Source: Candidatus Aquidulcis sp. (GTDB lineage: Bacteria; Chloroflexota; Anaerolineae; Anaerolineales; UBA4823). From it: a stretch of 34,430 bases of DNA. Positions 17,718 through 26,275 of the stretch are shown in pieces. Made by a program: the position numbers and the translations under genes. The notes under the pieces were generated by a model. It had not been told where the DNA came from. It saw only the letters and a program-made list of their open reading frames with translations, and searched no databases. Each line of letters starts with the position of its first letter. The stretch's first letter is position 1. The stretch covers positions 19,437-53,866 of the forward strand of contig DYIZ01000023.1 in assembly GCA_020723385.1 (NCBI GenBank), read 5' to 3'.

Positions 17718-18377
17718 ATGCACCGATTGCTCATTGTGGATGACCACGTTTTGTTTCGGGACGGGATCGCCAGTCTTTTTACGCGGCAGTCTGAGTTTTG
17801 TGTCGTCGGCGAGGCTGGTTCAGTCAGCGAGGCCATCGAAAAGGCGCACCAGCTCCGACCTGAGATCATTTTAATGGATTTCAGCCTCCCAGATGGCACC
17901 GGTCTGGATGCGACGCGGGCTGTGCTGGCAGAGTTGCCGTTAACGAAAATCGTTTTCCTGACGATGGATGGGGAAGACGAGCGTCTCTTTGCTGCGCTTC
18001 GCAGCGGCGCGAAGGGCTTTTTGCTCAAAGATCTCTCGGTTGACGAATTGTTTACCTCCTTGCGAGGGTTGGTCAACGGCGAGCCGGCTCTGTCACGACA
18101 GATGATCAGCCGTGTGCTGGATGAATTCGCACGCAGCGAGCCAGCCGCCGGTGTCGAGAGCAATTTGAGGCTGTCGCAGTTGACTTCGCGTGAGATCGAA
18201 ATTCTGCGTGAGTTGGCGGGCGGGGCATCGAATCAGGAAATTGCCGAGCGGCTGTTCATTTCGACCAATACCGTCAAGAATCACGTTCACAATGTTCTGG
18301 AAAAGCTGGGGCTAAAGAATCGTCGTGAGCTTGCCGCGTTTGCAGCCAGGCATAGCCTGTCACCGATTTCCCACTGA
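17718..18377 (+). CDS. NarL/LuxR-type response regulator
   Basis: The protein has 219 residues, starting three bases after the kinase stop, so it is translationally coupled. The receiver domain has the acidic pair D8-D9 (LIVDDH), phosphoacceptor D54 in LMDFSLPDG, a Thr in FLTMD, and the conserved Lys in GFLLKD. The C-terminal LuxR-type helix-turn-helix (about 150-210) shows LTSREIEILRELAGGASNQEIAERL and STNTVKNHVHNVLEKL. All residues for phosphorylation and DNA binding are intact. It should bind DNA as a dimer and regulate transcription. Nearby candidates are the secreted-protein genes just to the right, but no operator was recognised. Confidence 0.94.
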   Translation: MHRLLIVDDHVLFRDGIASLFTRQSEFCVVGEAGSVSEAIEKAHQLRPEIILMDFSLPDGTGLDATRAVLAELPLTKIVFLTMDGEDERLFAALRSGAKGFLLKDLSVDELFTSLRGLVNGEPALSRQMISRVLDEFARSEPAAGVESNLRLSQLTSREIEILRELAGGASNQEIAERLFISTNTVKNHVHNVLEKLGLKNRRELAAFAARHSLSPISH

Positions 18378-18393
18378 GGCGGGAGATCACTAC

Positions 18394-18530
18394 GCGGCTA
18401 CTAACCGCATCTATGGATTCAACGCATAGGCGCAGAGCCGTTACTATTTCGGACTCTCCCACCTTCGCCGGAGATGTCACCCGTAGTTTGAGATTCTCCC
18501 CACAATAACGGAAGCCCCATCAAGCTCTGC
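18394..18530 (+). ncRNA. Candidate structured RNA (unknown class)
   Basis: In order, the helices that can form are: GCGG/CCGC (18394-18397 / 18405-18408); CTATG/CATAG (18411-18415 / 18425-18429); a long-range pair GCAGAG/CTCTGC (18432-18437 / 18525-18530) stacked on CCGTTA/TAACGG (18438-18443 / 18506-18511); and inside it GAC-TCTCC/GGAGA-GTC (18452-18459 / 18470-18478). A terminator follows nine bases later, an arrangement typical of riboswitches or leader RNAs. I cannot match it to a known class; cyclic-di-GMP-I and fluoride consensus elements are absent. Confidence 0.4.
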
Positions 18531-18538
18531 AAACCGAG

Positions 18539-18574
18539 CGCCTGCGGGTGGCTAACACCAGCCGCAGGCGTTTT
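18539..18574 (+). terminator. Rho-independent terminator
   Basis: CGCCTGCGG (18539-18547) pairs with CCGCAGGCG (18562-18570), with an inner TGG/CCA pair, and is followed by TTTT. It lies 160 bases after the response regulator stop and about 300 bases before the next gene, so it could end the kinase/regulator transcript or act as an attenuator with the structured segment before it. Confidence 0.75.
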
Positions 18575-18871
18575 CATTGGCAATATTAAGGCAGTATTAG
18601 TATTAGGCCAATGAATTCCAATCAATCCCAACGTTTCGGAAAGGTTTTTTCTATAAAATGAGATTAATTTCCGATGAGGACTTGGGCAGAATCTTGTTCG
18701 TGTTTCCTGTTTGTAACGCTTTAACCGGATGGACACGCAATTTTTGAGAGATACGGTCAAATAGTCCCTTTTTAGTCCTTTACGGGTGATTGCGGAGTAT
18801 AGACATAGGCTGTGGGTGCTGTATCATATCCAATAATGGTCAAATTAGTAGCAAATAAGGAGAGTGCGTAA

Positions 18872-20617
18872 ATGAAAAATAAGATCATAAGATTAATCGT
18901 CATTTTATCCATCCTTGCTGTATTCACAGCCGGCTGGCCGGCGGCTGTGGTCGAGGCTGCCCCAAATGCCTTGTACACAGTCAATACAACCGATGACTTT
19001 GATCCTGGAGATGGCACTTGTGACATTGTTGGCGTGGGTGATGGATGCACGCTGCGTGATGCCATAAACGAAGCCAACGGAAATGCCGGCCTGGATACAA
19101 TCCAATTCGACATTTCTGGCGCCTCCCCATACGTCATTTCACCAGTTTCCTTACTACCGGACATTACCGATGCGGTGATCATTGACGGCGAGAGCGAGCC
19201 CGACTATGCAGGTACACCAATCATCTGGCTCGAAGGCTCTTTGGCCGGTTCTGATGGGCTGGTAATCACTGCTGGCGGCAGCACCATTCGGGGCCTGATC
19301 GTCAGCGGCTTCGCCTTCAGCGGCATATATCTGTCGGGCAGTGGAGGCAACACCATCGAGCGGAATTACATCGGGACGGATGACTCAGGCTCAGCAGCCG
19401 CCCCCAATGGGTTCGAGGGAATCTATGTAAGCAATGTCGCCAATAACCTGATCGAAGGTAACGTTATCTCCGGCAACGGCACCGATGGCATTTCACTGTC
19501 GGGAAGTAGCGCCAGCGGTAATCTGATTTATGGCAATTTCATAGGCGTTTCAGCGGATGGCGCTGCAAGCGTCCCCAATACTTCGGCGGGTGTCTTCGTT
19601 CTTAATAGCCCGAACAATGTGATTGGCGGCATTCTCGCGGGCCAGCGCAATGTCATTTCGGGCAATGGTGGACGCGGCATTGATGTTTCGGGGGCTACGG
19701 CAACCGGAAACACCGCCAAAGGCAACTACGTAGGTTACGGTGCCGATGGCTCGACGGCGCTCGCCAATGGCGGCGGGGGGTTCGCTCTCTCGACGGCGGG
19801 CAGCTCACTTGTCGCCGCTGGCAATCAGGTGCGAGGCGCAGGCGCTCAACCGGCTTTCAGAGTGTCTGGCGGCACACTGACTGCTTACGCCAACAATCTC
19901 AGCGGTTTCAGCGCCGGTTTAGCGACCACCGGTGGAACTTTCAACGGCGGCCATAACTGGTGGGGATCGGCCTTCACCCAGCCTACTGGATTAAGCGCAG
20001 CCGTTTGGCAGGCGCGTCTCGGCGCTCCGGTAGCTTCTTGGGCTGAAGGCTCAGGTTCAGCCACTCCGGGCAGCGCCGTGCTCAGTGGTGGAACCGGCAC
20101 GGCAGTCATCGTCAGTCACGGGCGTGGCTTGAGCGGCGCGCCGTTCGGCAATGGCGTTGCGCCTTTCGTGGACCAGATGTGCTCAGAGTTTTATGATTTC
20201 TTCACGGTTGGCGGCGGCGGTACCTGGCAGGCGGATGTGCCGGTGGATAACAACGCAGCCTGCAATACCAATATCCTCACCCCAATGCTTTTAGCCTGGA
20301 TACCACCAGCGACCGTTTACAGCACCGAATGCACGCCGGCTGATAATGCTGCTTGCTGGGACGGCGTCCCAACGGCGCGTGTACAAGCCCCCGGCGGGCA
20401 AATTCTCCGCATCACCGGCCTGACCGTCCCTGAGCTGGGCGGGACGCAAATCGTCGCCGGCGACTCTAGCGGGAATGATCCAACGACTATCAGCCTTGCG
20501 GATTTCACCGCCCGCGCGGGAACGAATTCCTGGCTGGTCGCAATCGCGGCGGCTGCCGGGCTGTTCACCCTGGGTGCAGCGCTAATCGTTATCAAGCGCT
20601 TGATCACCCATTTGTGA
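18872..20617 (+). CDS. CSLREA-domain / parallel beta-helix protein with C-terminal membrane anchor
   Basis: The protein has 581 residues. The ATG at 18872 is preceded by AAGGAGA. Residues 1-~31 form a signal peptide (cut near VEAAP). The CSLREA motif follows (DGCTLRDAINEANG), then beta-helix rungs (IRGLIVSGFAFSGIYL, GNVISGNGTDGISLSG, GGRGIDVSG) to about 350. A distinct region with four cysteines (QMCSEFYDFF, NAACNTN, ECTPADNAACWDG) lies at about 430-510. The C-terminus is a hydrophobic helix (WLVAIAAAAGLFTLGAALIVI) with the basic end KRLITHL, so it is probably membrane-anchored and faces outward. It lacks the Q-x-[FY]-x-P tail of its relatives. It is the first gene of the rightward cluster. 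Confidence 0.88.
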   Translation: MKNKIIRLIVILSILAVFTAGWPAAVVEAAPNALYTVNTTDDFDPGDGTCDIVGVGDGCTLRDAINEANGNAGLDTIQFDISGASPYVISPVSLLPDITDAVIIDGESEPDYAGTPIIWLEGSLAGSDGLVITAGGSTIRGLIVSGFAFSGIYLSGSGGNTIERNYIGTDDSGSAAAPNGFEGIYVSNVANNLIEGNVISGNGTDGISLSGSSASGNLIYGNFIGVSADGAASVPNTSAGVFVLNSPNNVIGGILAGQRNVISGNGGRGIDVSGATATGNTAKGNYVGYGADGSTALANGGGGFALSTAGSSLVAAGNQVRGAGAQPAFRVSGGTLTAYANNLSGFSAGLATTGGTFNGGHNWWGSAFTQPTGLSAAVWQARLGAPVASWAEGSGSATPGSAVLSGGTGTAVIVSHGRGLSGAPFGNGVAPFVDQMCSEFYDFFTVGGGGTWQADVPVDNNAACNTNILTPMLLAWIPPATVYSTECTPADNAACWDGVPTARVQAPGGQILRITGLTVPELGGTQIVAGDSSGNDPTTISLADFTARAGTNSWLVAIAAAAGLFTLGAALIVIKRLITHL

Positions 20618-20631
20618 TCCTTGTCAGCCTC

Positions 20632-20964
20632 ATGGAACAGAAGCATGTTCTGGTGGTTGGAAGTGGCAAGCTGTTCGAAGCTGGTCTTGCAAGTTTGATT
20701 GGCGATAGCGAAAGCTGCCAGGTGAGAGGTATCTTATTTACCGATCTAAACCAGTTTCAATACGAAATCGTCCACTTCCAACCACAAGTTTTGATTATAG
20801 AAAGGCAGGTCTTTCAAAACCATTTATGCGAATTAGAACAGATCCTTTGCAGTGTTCGGGAGTGGCGGCTCATCATTTTGAGCCTCGAAGACAATTACGC
20901 TCAAGTTTATGAAAAACAACAAGTTCAAATCAGACACACCACAGATTTAATCTCAGAATTCTAG
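20632..20964 (+). CDS. Degenerate receiver-like protein (hypothetical)
   Basis: The protein has 110 residues from the ATG at 20632; a GTG at 20614 overlapping the previous stop is an alternative. The pattern HVLVVGSGKLFEAGLASLIG, then FQPQVLIIERQV, then WRLIILSLED follows the alternating beta-strand/helix layout of a CheY-type receiver. The acidic pair is replaced by GSG, and the phosphoacceptor Asp position is Glu (IIER). It has no DNA-binding domain, signal peptide or membrane segment. It is probably a phosphorylation-independent binding protein in the cytoplasm. It sits between two secreted-protein genes, 15 bases after one and 58 before the next, so it looks cotranscribed. Confidence 0.6.
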   Translation: MEQKHVLVVGSGKLFEAGLASLIGDSESCQVRGILFTDLNQFQYEIVHFQPQVLIIERQVFQNHLCELEQILCSVREWRLIILSLEDNYAQVYEKQQVQIRHTTDLISEF

Positions 20965-21022
20965 TCTCATCAATAAATCAACAGAACAAAATCAACAGTA
21001 CAAAGATCATAGGAGGTTACGC

Positions 21023-24000
21023 ATGACACAAAAAAGATCATTGGTATCGGTTCTGATCAACCTGGGTATGCTGCTGGCGTTGATCGTCGGCATGACGCCG
21101 CTGACGCCGCGCACGAACGTTTCGGCGGCCGCGGTGCTGCCAGCGCCGGAAGCGCCCAAGGCGACAACCAATACGATCGCTCTTCAAGTGTTTAGCGCCC
21201 GAACAGAACCATACTGGCGCGAACACCCTGCCACGCCGATCACCGCTACAGTCGGCATTCAACAGGGTGACCCAATCCTGGAATACGATTACCTGATCGT
21301 TGTAGATAACACGGGTGATCCATTCCAGGCCCGCTACCCGGATTGCGCTCCCTTCATGGACGCAACCCACACCATAACCAACACAATTTATCCAGCAAAC
21401 TGCAACTGGCCCAGCATCGCAGCAGTGCCAAGCAGCGCTCCAATGGTGACCCAGGGCGATGAAACTTTGTTGAGTATATCCTCGACTCTGACCCTACCGG
21501 ATGGCAGCTACATGATTTCCGTCATCTCCCCGGATTTCAAGATTGACGGTGCCTGGTTCACGCTACCCGCGGAAGAAACCACTCCGGGGTCCGGTGTGGC
21601 CGTTGTCGGGGTGGGGATGCAGCCTACCCCGCTGCCTGCGGCAACCATTCGGGTGAAAGTGTTCGAAGATAATGCGCCAACTAACTGGGGGCCAGATGTT
21701 CCCGCCGAGCGCGGCCTGGAAGGTTTTTATGGCCATGTTGCTGATCAATTGGGCGAGGTTACAACGGACATGTTCGGTAATCCCCTGTGTACCGAATATT
21801 ACACTGCGACCAATACCCTGCATGGCTTCATGTACGACGCTGATGGCGCGCCGGTGCCGATTGAGGGTACTGGCGGCGTATGTCTCAGCGATGCCAACGG
21901 CGACCTCGTGATACCCAATGTGGGTACCAACCGTTTCGAAGTTTGGGTCGTCCCACCCGACGGCACCCAGTGGACTCAAACCACCACTCTGGAAGGCAAC
22001 AAGCCTTTCGATACCTGGGTCATCGAAGGCTGGAATGGCTGGGACACTGAGTTCGTCACCGCCGGTGAAAACTTCCCCGTGACGATCTTCGGCTTCGTCC
22101 AACCGACCAACTTCTTGACCGACACTGCGGTGACGGGTGAGATTCGCGGCCTGGTGGCTGAAACAGAAGTCTACGTGCCGTTTGCTGGCGGCCTTCCCTA
22201 CCAGGGCAGCCTGTGGAGCGGTCTGGCGGGCACCAAGATTATCCAAGCCATTGACCAACCATGGGTAGCGCTGGCCGACTTGCTCAACGGCGATGTTGCG
22301 GTTTACATCGGGCGCGGCAATCCTGACGGGACCTTTACGATCCCCCACGTTCCCGATGGCGATTACTTCCTCTCCTGGTGGGATGATGCCAATCTGTTCA
22401 TCCTCGACTGGAAGCAGGTCACAGTGCGCAACGGCGAAGTCGTGGATATGGGTGTGCTTTCGCTCACCGGATGGTTTACGAAACTGACCGGATACGTCTA
22501 CATTGACGAGAACGAAAACGGCAAGAAAGACCCCGGCGAGCATGGTATCTTCGAATTCCCGCTCGTCAACCGGCGGCGTGAAAACGCCCTGATGGATCGC
22601 GGCACAGTTGCCACCCTCACCGGGCCAGATGGTTCCTACGAGATGAAAAATGTCTATCCTCTCAACCAGTGGATCATCACCGAAGCTTACTGGGATACCT
22701 ACCGCACCACAGGTGTTACCTATCAGGTTACTAACCAGCCGGAAACGACCACGTTTCTTGGCAGTGGTGTAGATGTGGGCTTCCTGCCGGTTATCGGTCA
22801 ATCGGCCCGGCTCGACTGGGGCGTCAAGCCCTACGATCCCGGCACGAACGGCGGTATCGCTGGCTCGGTGCTTTACGACACCACCCGCAATGAGCTGGAT
22901 CCCCGTTACCAGGCCATTGAACCCTGGTCTGTGGGTATTCCGAATCTGACCGTCAACTTGTACGCACCTGTTCCTTGCGGTACACACGTTGGCGCGACCT
23001 GCGACGAAGGTGGTTTTTACGAGTTGGCTGCCGATGGCTCCTACTTGAAAGGCGCTTTGCTCAATCAGACCACCACCGAGCAGTATGCGCGTCCCAAGGA
23101 CTGCCAGGCGCGTGACGCAGATGGCAATCCAGTTGACCAGCTCGCGCTGCCTCCGTCCACCGGCGGTTACGACTGCCTGGAACCGATGATGATGGGAACG
23201 CAGCTCCAAACTGATTTCGCCTCGCTGGATGGCAACTTCGGCTTCGGCGAGATCTACTCTCCGGCGATCACCGCCACCAACGCGGTTTCGATGCCGATGC
23301 CCATCGGCGACTACCTGGTCGAGGTAGTAGTTCCCAATGACCCGCTGACCGGAAAACCGGTTTACCAGGTTACACGGGAAGAAGATATCAACGTTTTTGG
23401 CGGCGCGACTTATATGCCGCGCATCCTGCCTTCGGCCTGCGCCGGGGCGGAGCACATCGTAGATGTGGCTGGCGTTGGCTCGGATGGCCCCAATGCGGTC
23501 GAGAATCCCAGCTTCGCTGGTGAGGGTGGCAGCCCCTACGAGGGTACCTCCCGCCCGCTTTGCGATGTCAAACTGGTGACGGTCAGCGAAGGCCGCTCGA
23601 TCGCCCCCACCTTCTCTTACTTCACCAAAGTCCCGCTGCCTGGCCGCCACTGGGGCATCATCCTCGATGACCTGACCCTGGCGACCAACCCGCTGGATTT
23701 CCTCTACGGCGAAAAAGCCGGCATTGCCAATGTTCCCATCGGCATTTACGACTTCACCAACCGGCTGGTCAAGACCATCCACTCGGACCCGAATGGCTAC
23801 TTCCAGGTTTTGATGCCATCCACCGAGACGATCAACAACCCCAGCCCGACGGGCGTCTCTGCCAACATGTTCTATTACCTGGGTAACGACCCCGGCCAGC
23901 CAGGGCAGGTCAACCCCTTGTACAACCCACAGTATCGTACGATTGGCACTTCCTTCGAGGTCTTCCCAGGCGCGGGCGTTGTGGCTGACCTGGCTCCCAC

Positions 24001-26191
24001 GCAGGTGGGCGTATCCATCGTCAGCCCAGGGTCGCAGTTCAATCATCCTGCCTCCTGCCGGATAGATGACGCCACCCCGCAGTTCTGGGCGGCTGACAAG
24101 GTGACTGTCAACCGGGGAGGTACGGCCGCCGACCGCACAATTACGTTGACCGGCATCGGCTTTGGCGCGACGCAAGGCACGGGCCGGGTCATGTTGGATA
24201 ATCTTCCTCTGACGATCGTATCCTGGTCTGACAGACAAATCGTGGTGATTGTACCCACAACGATTACACCGGCCCCTCGCACTTTGAGAATCGTCGCTGG
24301 AAATGGACTGGTCAGTGTCGTCGGTATTACCGTGCATGTGCTGGGCAGAGGGTACTCCCCCATGATCTTCGAAGTGGGGCCTGGCAGGGCCTATGATACC
24401 GACCTGGGTGCGACCATTCAGGATGCCATCGAAGATGCGACCCTCGAAGAGCGATCTTTGGTCGTGGTTTATCCTGGCACAACGGCGCTCTGGAACCCGA
24501 AGGGTGTCTACTACGAAAATATCGTCATCCACTCGCCGATCAAGCTGCAAGGCATTGGTCCCGGCGGCGTGTACTCCGACACAACCTTCGTCCCCGGCTC
24601 GGTGCTCAATGGCTTGGCTTACGCTGGCGATGCCAACGCGACAGCCAACGATTGGCGCACGCTGGTGGCTGGCCTGGAATGGGTCGGCAACCAGAATGTC
24701 TACGAGGGCGCGGTCGTCACAGTTTTCGCCGAGGAAGACAATCAGTTTACCTCAGCCTACCGGGCCTCTATTGACGGCTTCACCATCGAAGGCGGCAACC
24801 AGGCTGGCTTCCCCGGCGAAGCGCCGCAAGATGGCGTCATCGTCAATGTGCCCCCGCCAGGGCCGATCCAGGGCGGCGGTATCTTCGTCAACGGTTACGC
24901 CCGCTATCTGATGATCACCAACAACAAGATCCAGAACAACGGCGGCACCTATGCCGGCGCGATCCGCCTCGGCACGCCCAACCTGCCCACGGGCGACCCT
25001 GCAAAGGACTCTAACAACGATAACGTCTTCATCGCCTACAACATGGTGCTGGCCAACGGCGGCTCCAACCTGGCAGGCGGGCTGGCGATCTTCGATGGGA
25101 CGGCTAACTACCAGGTGGCCTTCAACGATTTCTGCGGGAACTTCTCGGCAGAATACGGCGGCGGCATCAGCCACTACGGTTACAGCCCGAACGGGCGCAT
25201 CAACAACAACCGTATTTACTTCAACCGGTCTTACGATGAGGGCGGCGGCATCTTCATCGCTGGCGAGCTTCCGGCTACGCCAGGGACGCTCTCGCCTGGC
25301 GCTGGTCCGGTGAATATCTACAGCAACATCATCCAGGCCAACCTGGGCAACGATGACGGCGGCGGCTTACGCTTCCTCATGGCGGGCAACTTCGTGTACA
25401 ACGTGTACAACAACATCATCGCCAACAACGTCTCGACCCACGAAGGCGGCGGTATCTCGCTCAACGACGCCCCGAACGTCCGTATCTACAACAACACGAT
25501 CATGAAGAACATCACCACGGCCACTGCGCAGACGAGCACTGGCGCGCCGGCTCCCGCCGGGTTGTCCACCAGTCTCAACAGCCAGCAGTTGCAGGCAACA
25601 TTACCGCTCGGTTCACCAGTCTACAGCAATCCGGTGTTGTTCAACAACATCTTCTGGGACAACCGGGCAGGCAGCTTCGACCGTGTGGGTGTGACCGGCC
25701 TTGGCCTCGATGGCGATCTCGGGCCGATCAATTACTGGGATATGGGTGTATCAGGATCAGCCTACAACCTGACCCCGGTTTACTCCATCATTTCCAGCAC
25801 GCAGAATGTGGCGCCGGATGCCACCAACCTGATCGGCGTTGACCCCCAGGTGCGTGGGACCTATGACACTTCGGTGTTGGTGCTGCCCTGGCGCACGAAT
25901 CCTGGCTTCGTTGGGATCCTGCTGGTCGCAGTGGACCTGCCGCCCAACTTGATGGGTGACTATCATCTGCAGACGCTGCCGAGTTTCTCTGCGGCCATTG
26001 ACGCGGGTGCTGCATCGTGGATGGGTGTCGCTGCTCCTCGAATTGACATTGACGGCGACCGCCGCCCGTTCGACGCCGGCTACGATATCGGCGCAGACGA
26101 GCGTGGCGCACTATCCGGCTTCAAGACTGTCGTTCCGGGCGTGTACGAGCTGCTGTTCTATCAGTTGTTCATGCCCATTATCTTCCGTTAG
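21023..26191 (+). CDS. Giant secreted protein: SdrD B-like, IPT/TIG and beta-helix domains, choice-of-anchor Q-like end
   Basis: The protein has 1722 residues. The ATG at 21023 follows a strong AGGAGGT. A signal peptide occupies residues 1-~38. The N-terminal third holds prealbumin-like or SdrD B-like modules (GYVYIDENENGKKDPGEHG near 490, with nearby LTGPDGSYEMKNVYP). An IPT/TIG domain lies at about 1025-1105 (ITLTGIGFGATQGTGRV). A parallel beta-helix covers about 1116-1570, with repeated Gly-Gly-Gly and Asn motifs (EYGGGISHYG, NNRIYFNRSYDEGGGIFI, NIIANNVSTHEGGGISL). Near the end, DIDGDRRPFDAGYDIGADE resembles the choice-of-anchor Q signature, and the tail is YQLFMPIIFR. It is exported by Sec and likely surface-attached. 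It precedes the three multicopper-oxidase-fold genes and may be their scaffold; this is inference. Confidence 0.9.
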   Translation: MTQKRSLVSVLINLGMLLALIVGMTPLTPRTNVSAAAVLPAPEAPKATTNTIALQVFSARTEPYWREHPATPITATVGIQQGDPILEYDYLIVVDNTGDPFQARYPDCAPFMDATHTITNTIYPANCNWPSIAAVPSSAPMVTQGDETLLSISSTLTLPDGSYMISVISPDFKIDGAWFTLPAEETTPGSGVAVVGVGMQPTPLPAATIRVKVFEDNAPTNWGPDVPAERGLEGFYGHVADQLGEVTTDMFGNPLCTEYYTATNTLHGFMYDADGAPVPIEGTGGVCLSDANGDLVIPNVGTNRFEVWVVPPDGTQWTQTTTLEGNKPFDTWVIEGWNGWDTEFVTAGENFPVTIFGFVQPTNFLTDTAVTGEIRGLVAETEVYVPFAGGLPYQGSLWSGLAGTKIIQAIDQPWVALADLLNGDVAVYIGRGNPDGTFTIPHVPDGDYFLSWWDDANLFILDWKQVTVRNGEVVDMGVLSLTGWFTKLTGYVYIDENENGKKDPGEHGIFEFPLVNRRRENALMDRGTVATLTGPDGSYEMKNVYPLNQWIITEAYWDTYRTTGVTYQVTNQPETTTFLGSGVDVGFLPVIGQSARLDWGVKPYDPGTNGGIAGSVLYDTTRNELDPRYQAIEPWSVGIPNLTVNLYAPVPCGTHVGATCDEGGFYELAADGSYLKGALLNQTTTEQYARPKDCQARDADGNPVDQLALPPSTGGYDCLEPMMMGTQLQTDFASLDGNFGFGEIYSPAITATNAVSMPMPIGDYLVEVVVPNDPLTGKPVYQVTREEDINVFGGATYMPRILPSACAGAEHIVDVAGVGSDGPNAVENPSFAGEGGSPYEGTSRPLCDVKLVTVSEGRSIAPTFSYFTKVPLPGRHWGIILDDLTLATNPLDFLYGEKAGIANVPIGIYDFTNRLVKTIHSDPNGYFQVLMPSTETINNPSPTGVSANMFYYLGNDPGQPGQVNPLYNPQYRTIGTSFEVFPGAGVVADLAPTQVGVSIVSPGSQFNHPASCRIDDATPQFWAADKVTVNRGGTAADRTITLTGIGFGATQGTGRVMLDNLPLTIVSWSDRQIVVIVPTTITPAPRTLRIVAGNGLVSVVGITVHVLGRGYSPMIFEVGPGRAYDTDLGATIQDAIEDATLEERSLVVVYPGTTALWNPKGVYYENIVIHSPIKLQGIGPGGVYSDTTFVPGSVLNGLAYAGDANATANDWRTLVAGLEWVGNQNVYEGAVVTVFAEEDNQFTSAYRASIDGFTIEGGNQAGFPGEAPQDGVIVNVPPPGPIQGGGIFVNGYARYLMITNNKIQNNGGTYAGAIRLGTPNLPTGDPAKDSNNDNVFIAYNMVLANGGSNLAGGLAIFDGTANYQVAFNDFCGNFSAEYGGGISHYGYSPNGRINNNRIYFNRSYDEGGGIFIAGELPATPGTLSPGAGPVNIYSNIIQANLGNDDGGGLRFLMAGNFVYNVYNNIIANNVSTHEGGGISLNDAPNVRIYNNTIMKNITTATAQTSTGAPAPAGLSTSLNSQQLQATLPLGSPVYSNPVLFNNIFWDNRAGSFDRVGVTGLGLDGDLGPINYWDMGVSGSAYNLTPVYSIISSTQNVAPDATNLIGVDPQVRGTYDTSVLVLPWRTNPGFVGILLVAVDLPPNLMGDYHLQTLPSFSAAIDAGAASWMGVAAPRIDIDGDRRPFDAGYDIGADERGALSGFKTVVPGVYELLFYQLFMPIIFR

Positions 26192-26206
26192 GAATAAGAG
26201 TTTATG

Positions 26207-26254
26207 TCAGAAACCAGGTTTTCTGACACACCATCAAGAGAACCTGGTTTCTGA
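26207..26254 (+). repeat. Inverted repeat before the first multicopper oxidase gene
   Basis: TCAGAAACCAGGTT (26207-26220) and AACCTGGTTTCTGA (26241-26254) are perfect complements over 14 bases; four more pairs extend the stem inward. Two mutually exclusive shorter hairpins are also possible: TCAGAAA with the internal TTTCTGA, and AGAGA/TCTCT (26237-26241 / 26255-26259). It ends a few bases before the ribosome site GAAGGAG of the next gene, so folding may affect translation or processing. Confidence 0.6.
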
Positions 26255-26275
26255 TCTCTCGAAGGAGAAGTGACA

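Larger units (their letters stand above)
18378..18871 (+). other. 494-base intergenic region with structured segment and terminator
   Basis: No protein gene was recognised. Bases 18394-18574 can fold into a chain of helices ending in a terminator (listed separately). After it comes an inverted repeat CATTGGC/GCCAATG (18575-18581 / 18607-18613), then an AT-rich stretch with a TATAAA-like box at 18652-18657 that may serve the beta-helix gene at 18872. The last part contains CGCAAT/ATTGCG (about 18736 and 18789). The AT content is higher than in the neighbouring genes. Confidence 0.6.

Noticed and set aside
18378-18574. Known riboswitch (cyclic-di-GMP-I, fluoride, guanidine)
   Set aside because: The consensus core sequences I know for these classes are not present; kept only as an unclassified structured RNA.
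21563-24550. 995-codon open frame on the minus strand opposite the giant secreted protein
   Set aside because: Antisense shadow of a GC-rich gene: no SD, no recognisable domain, and a composition rich in Arg/His/Gly, while the plus frame has a signal peptide, strong SD and known domains.
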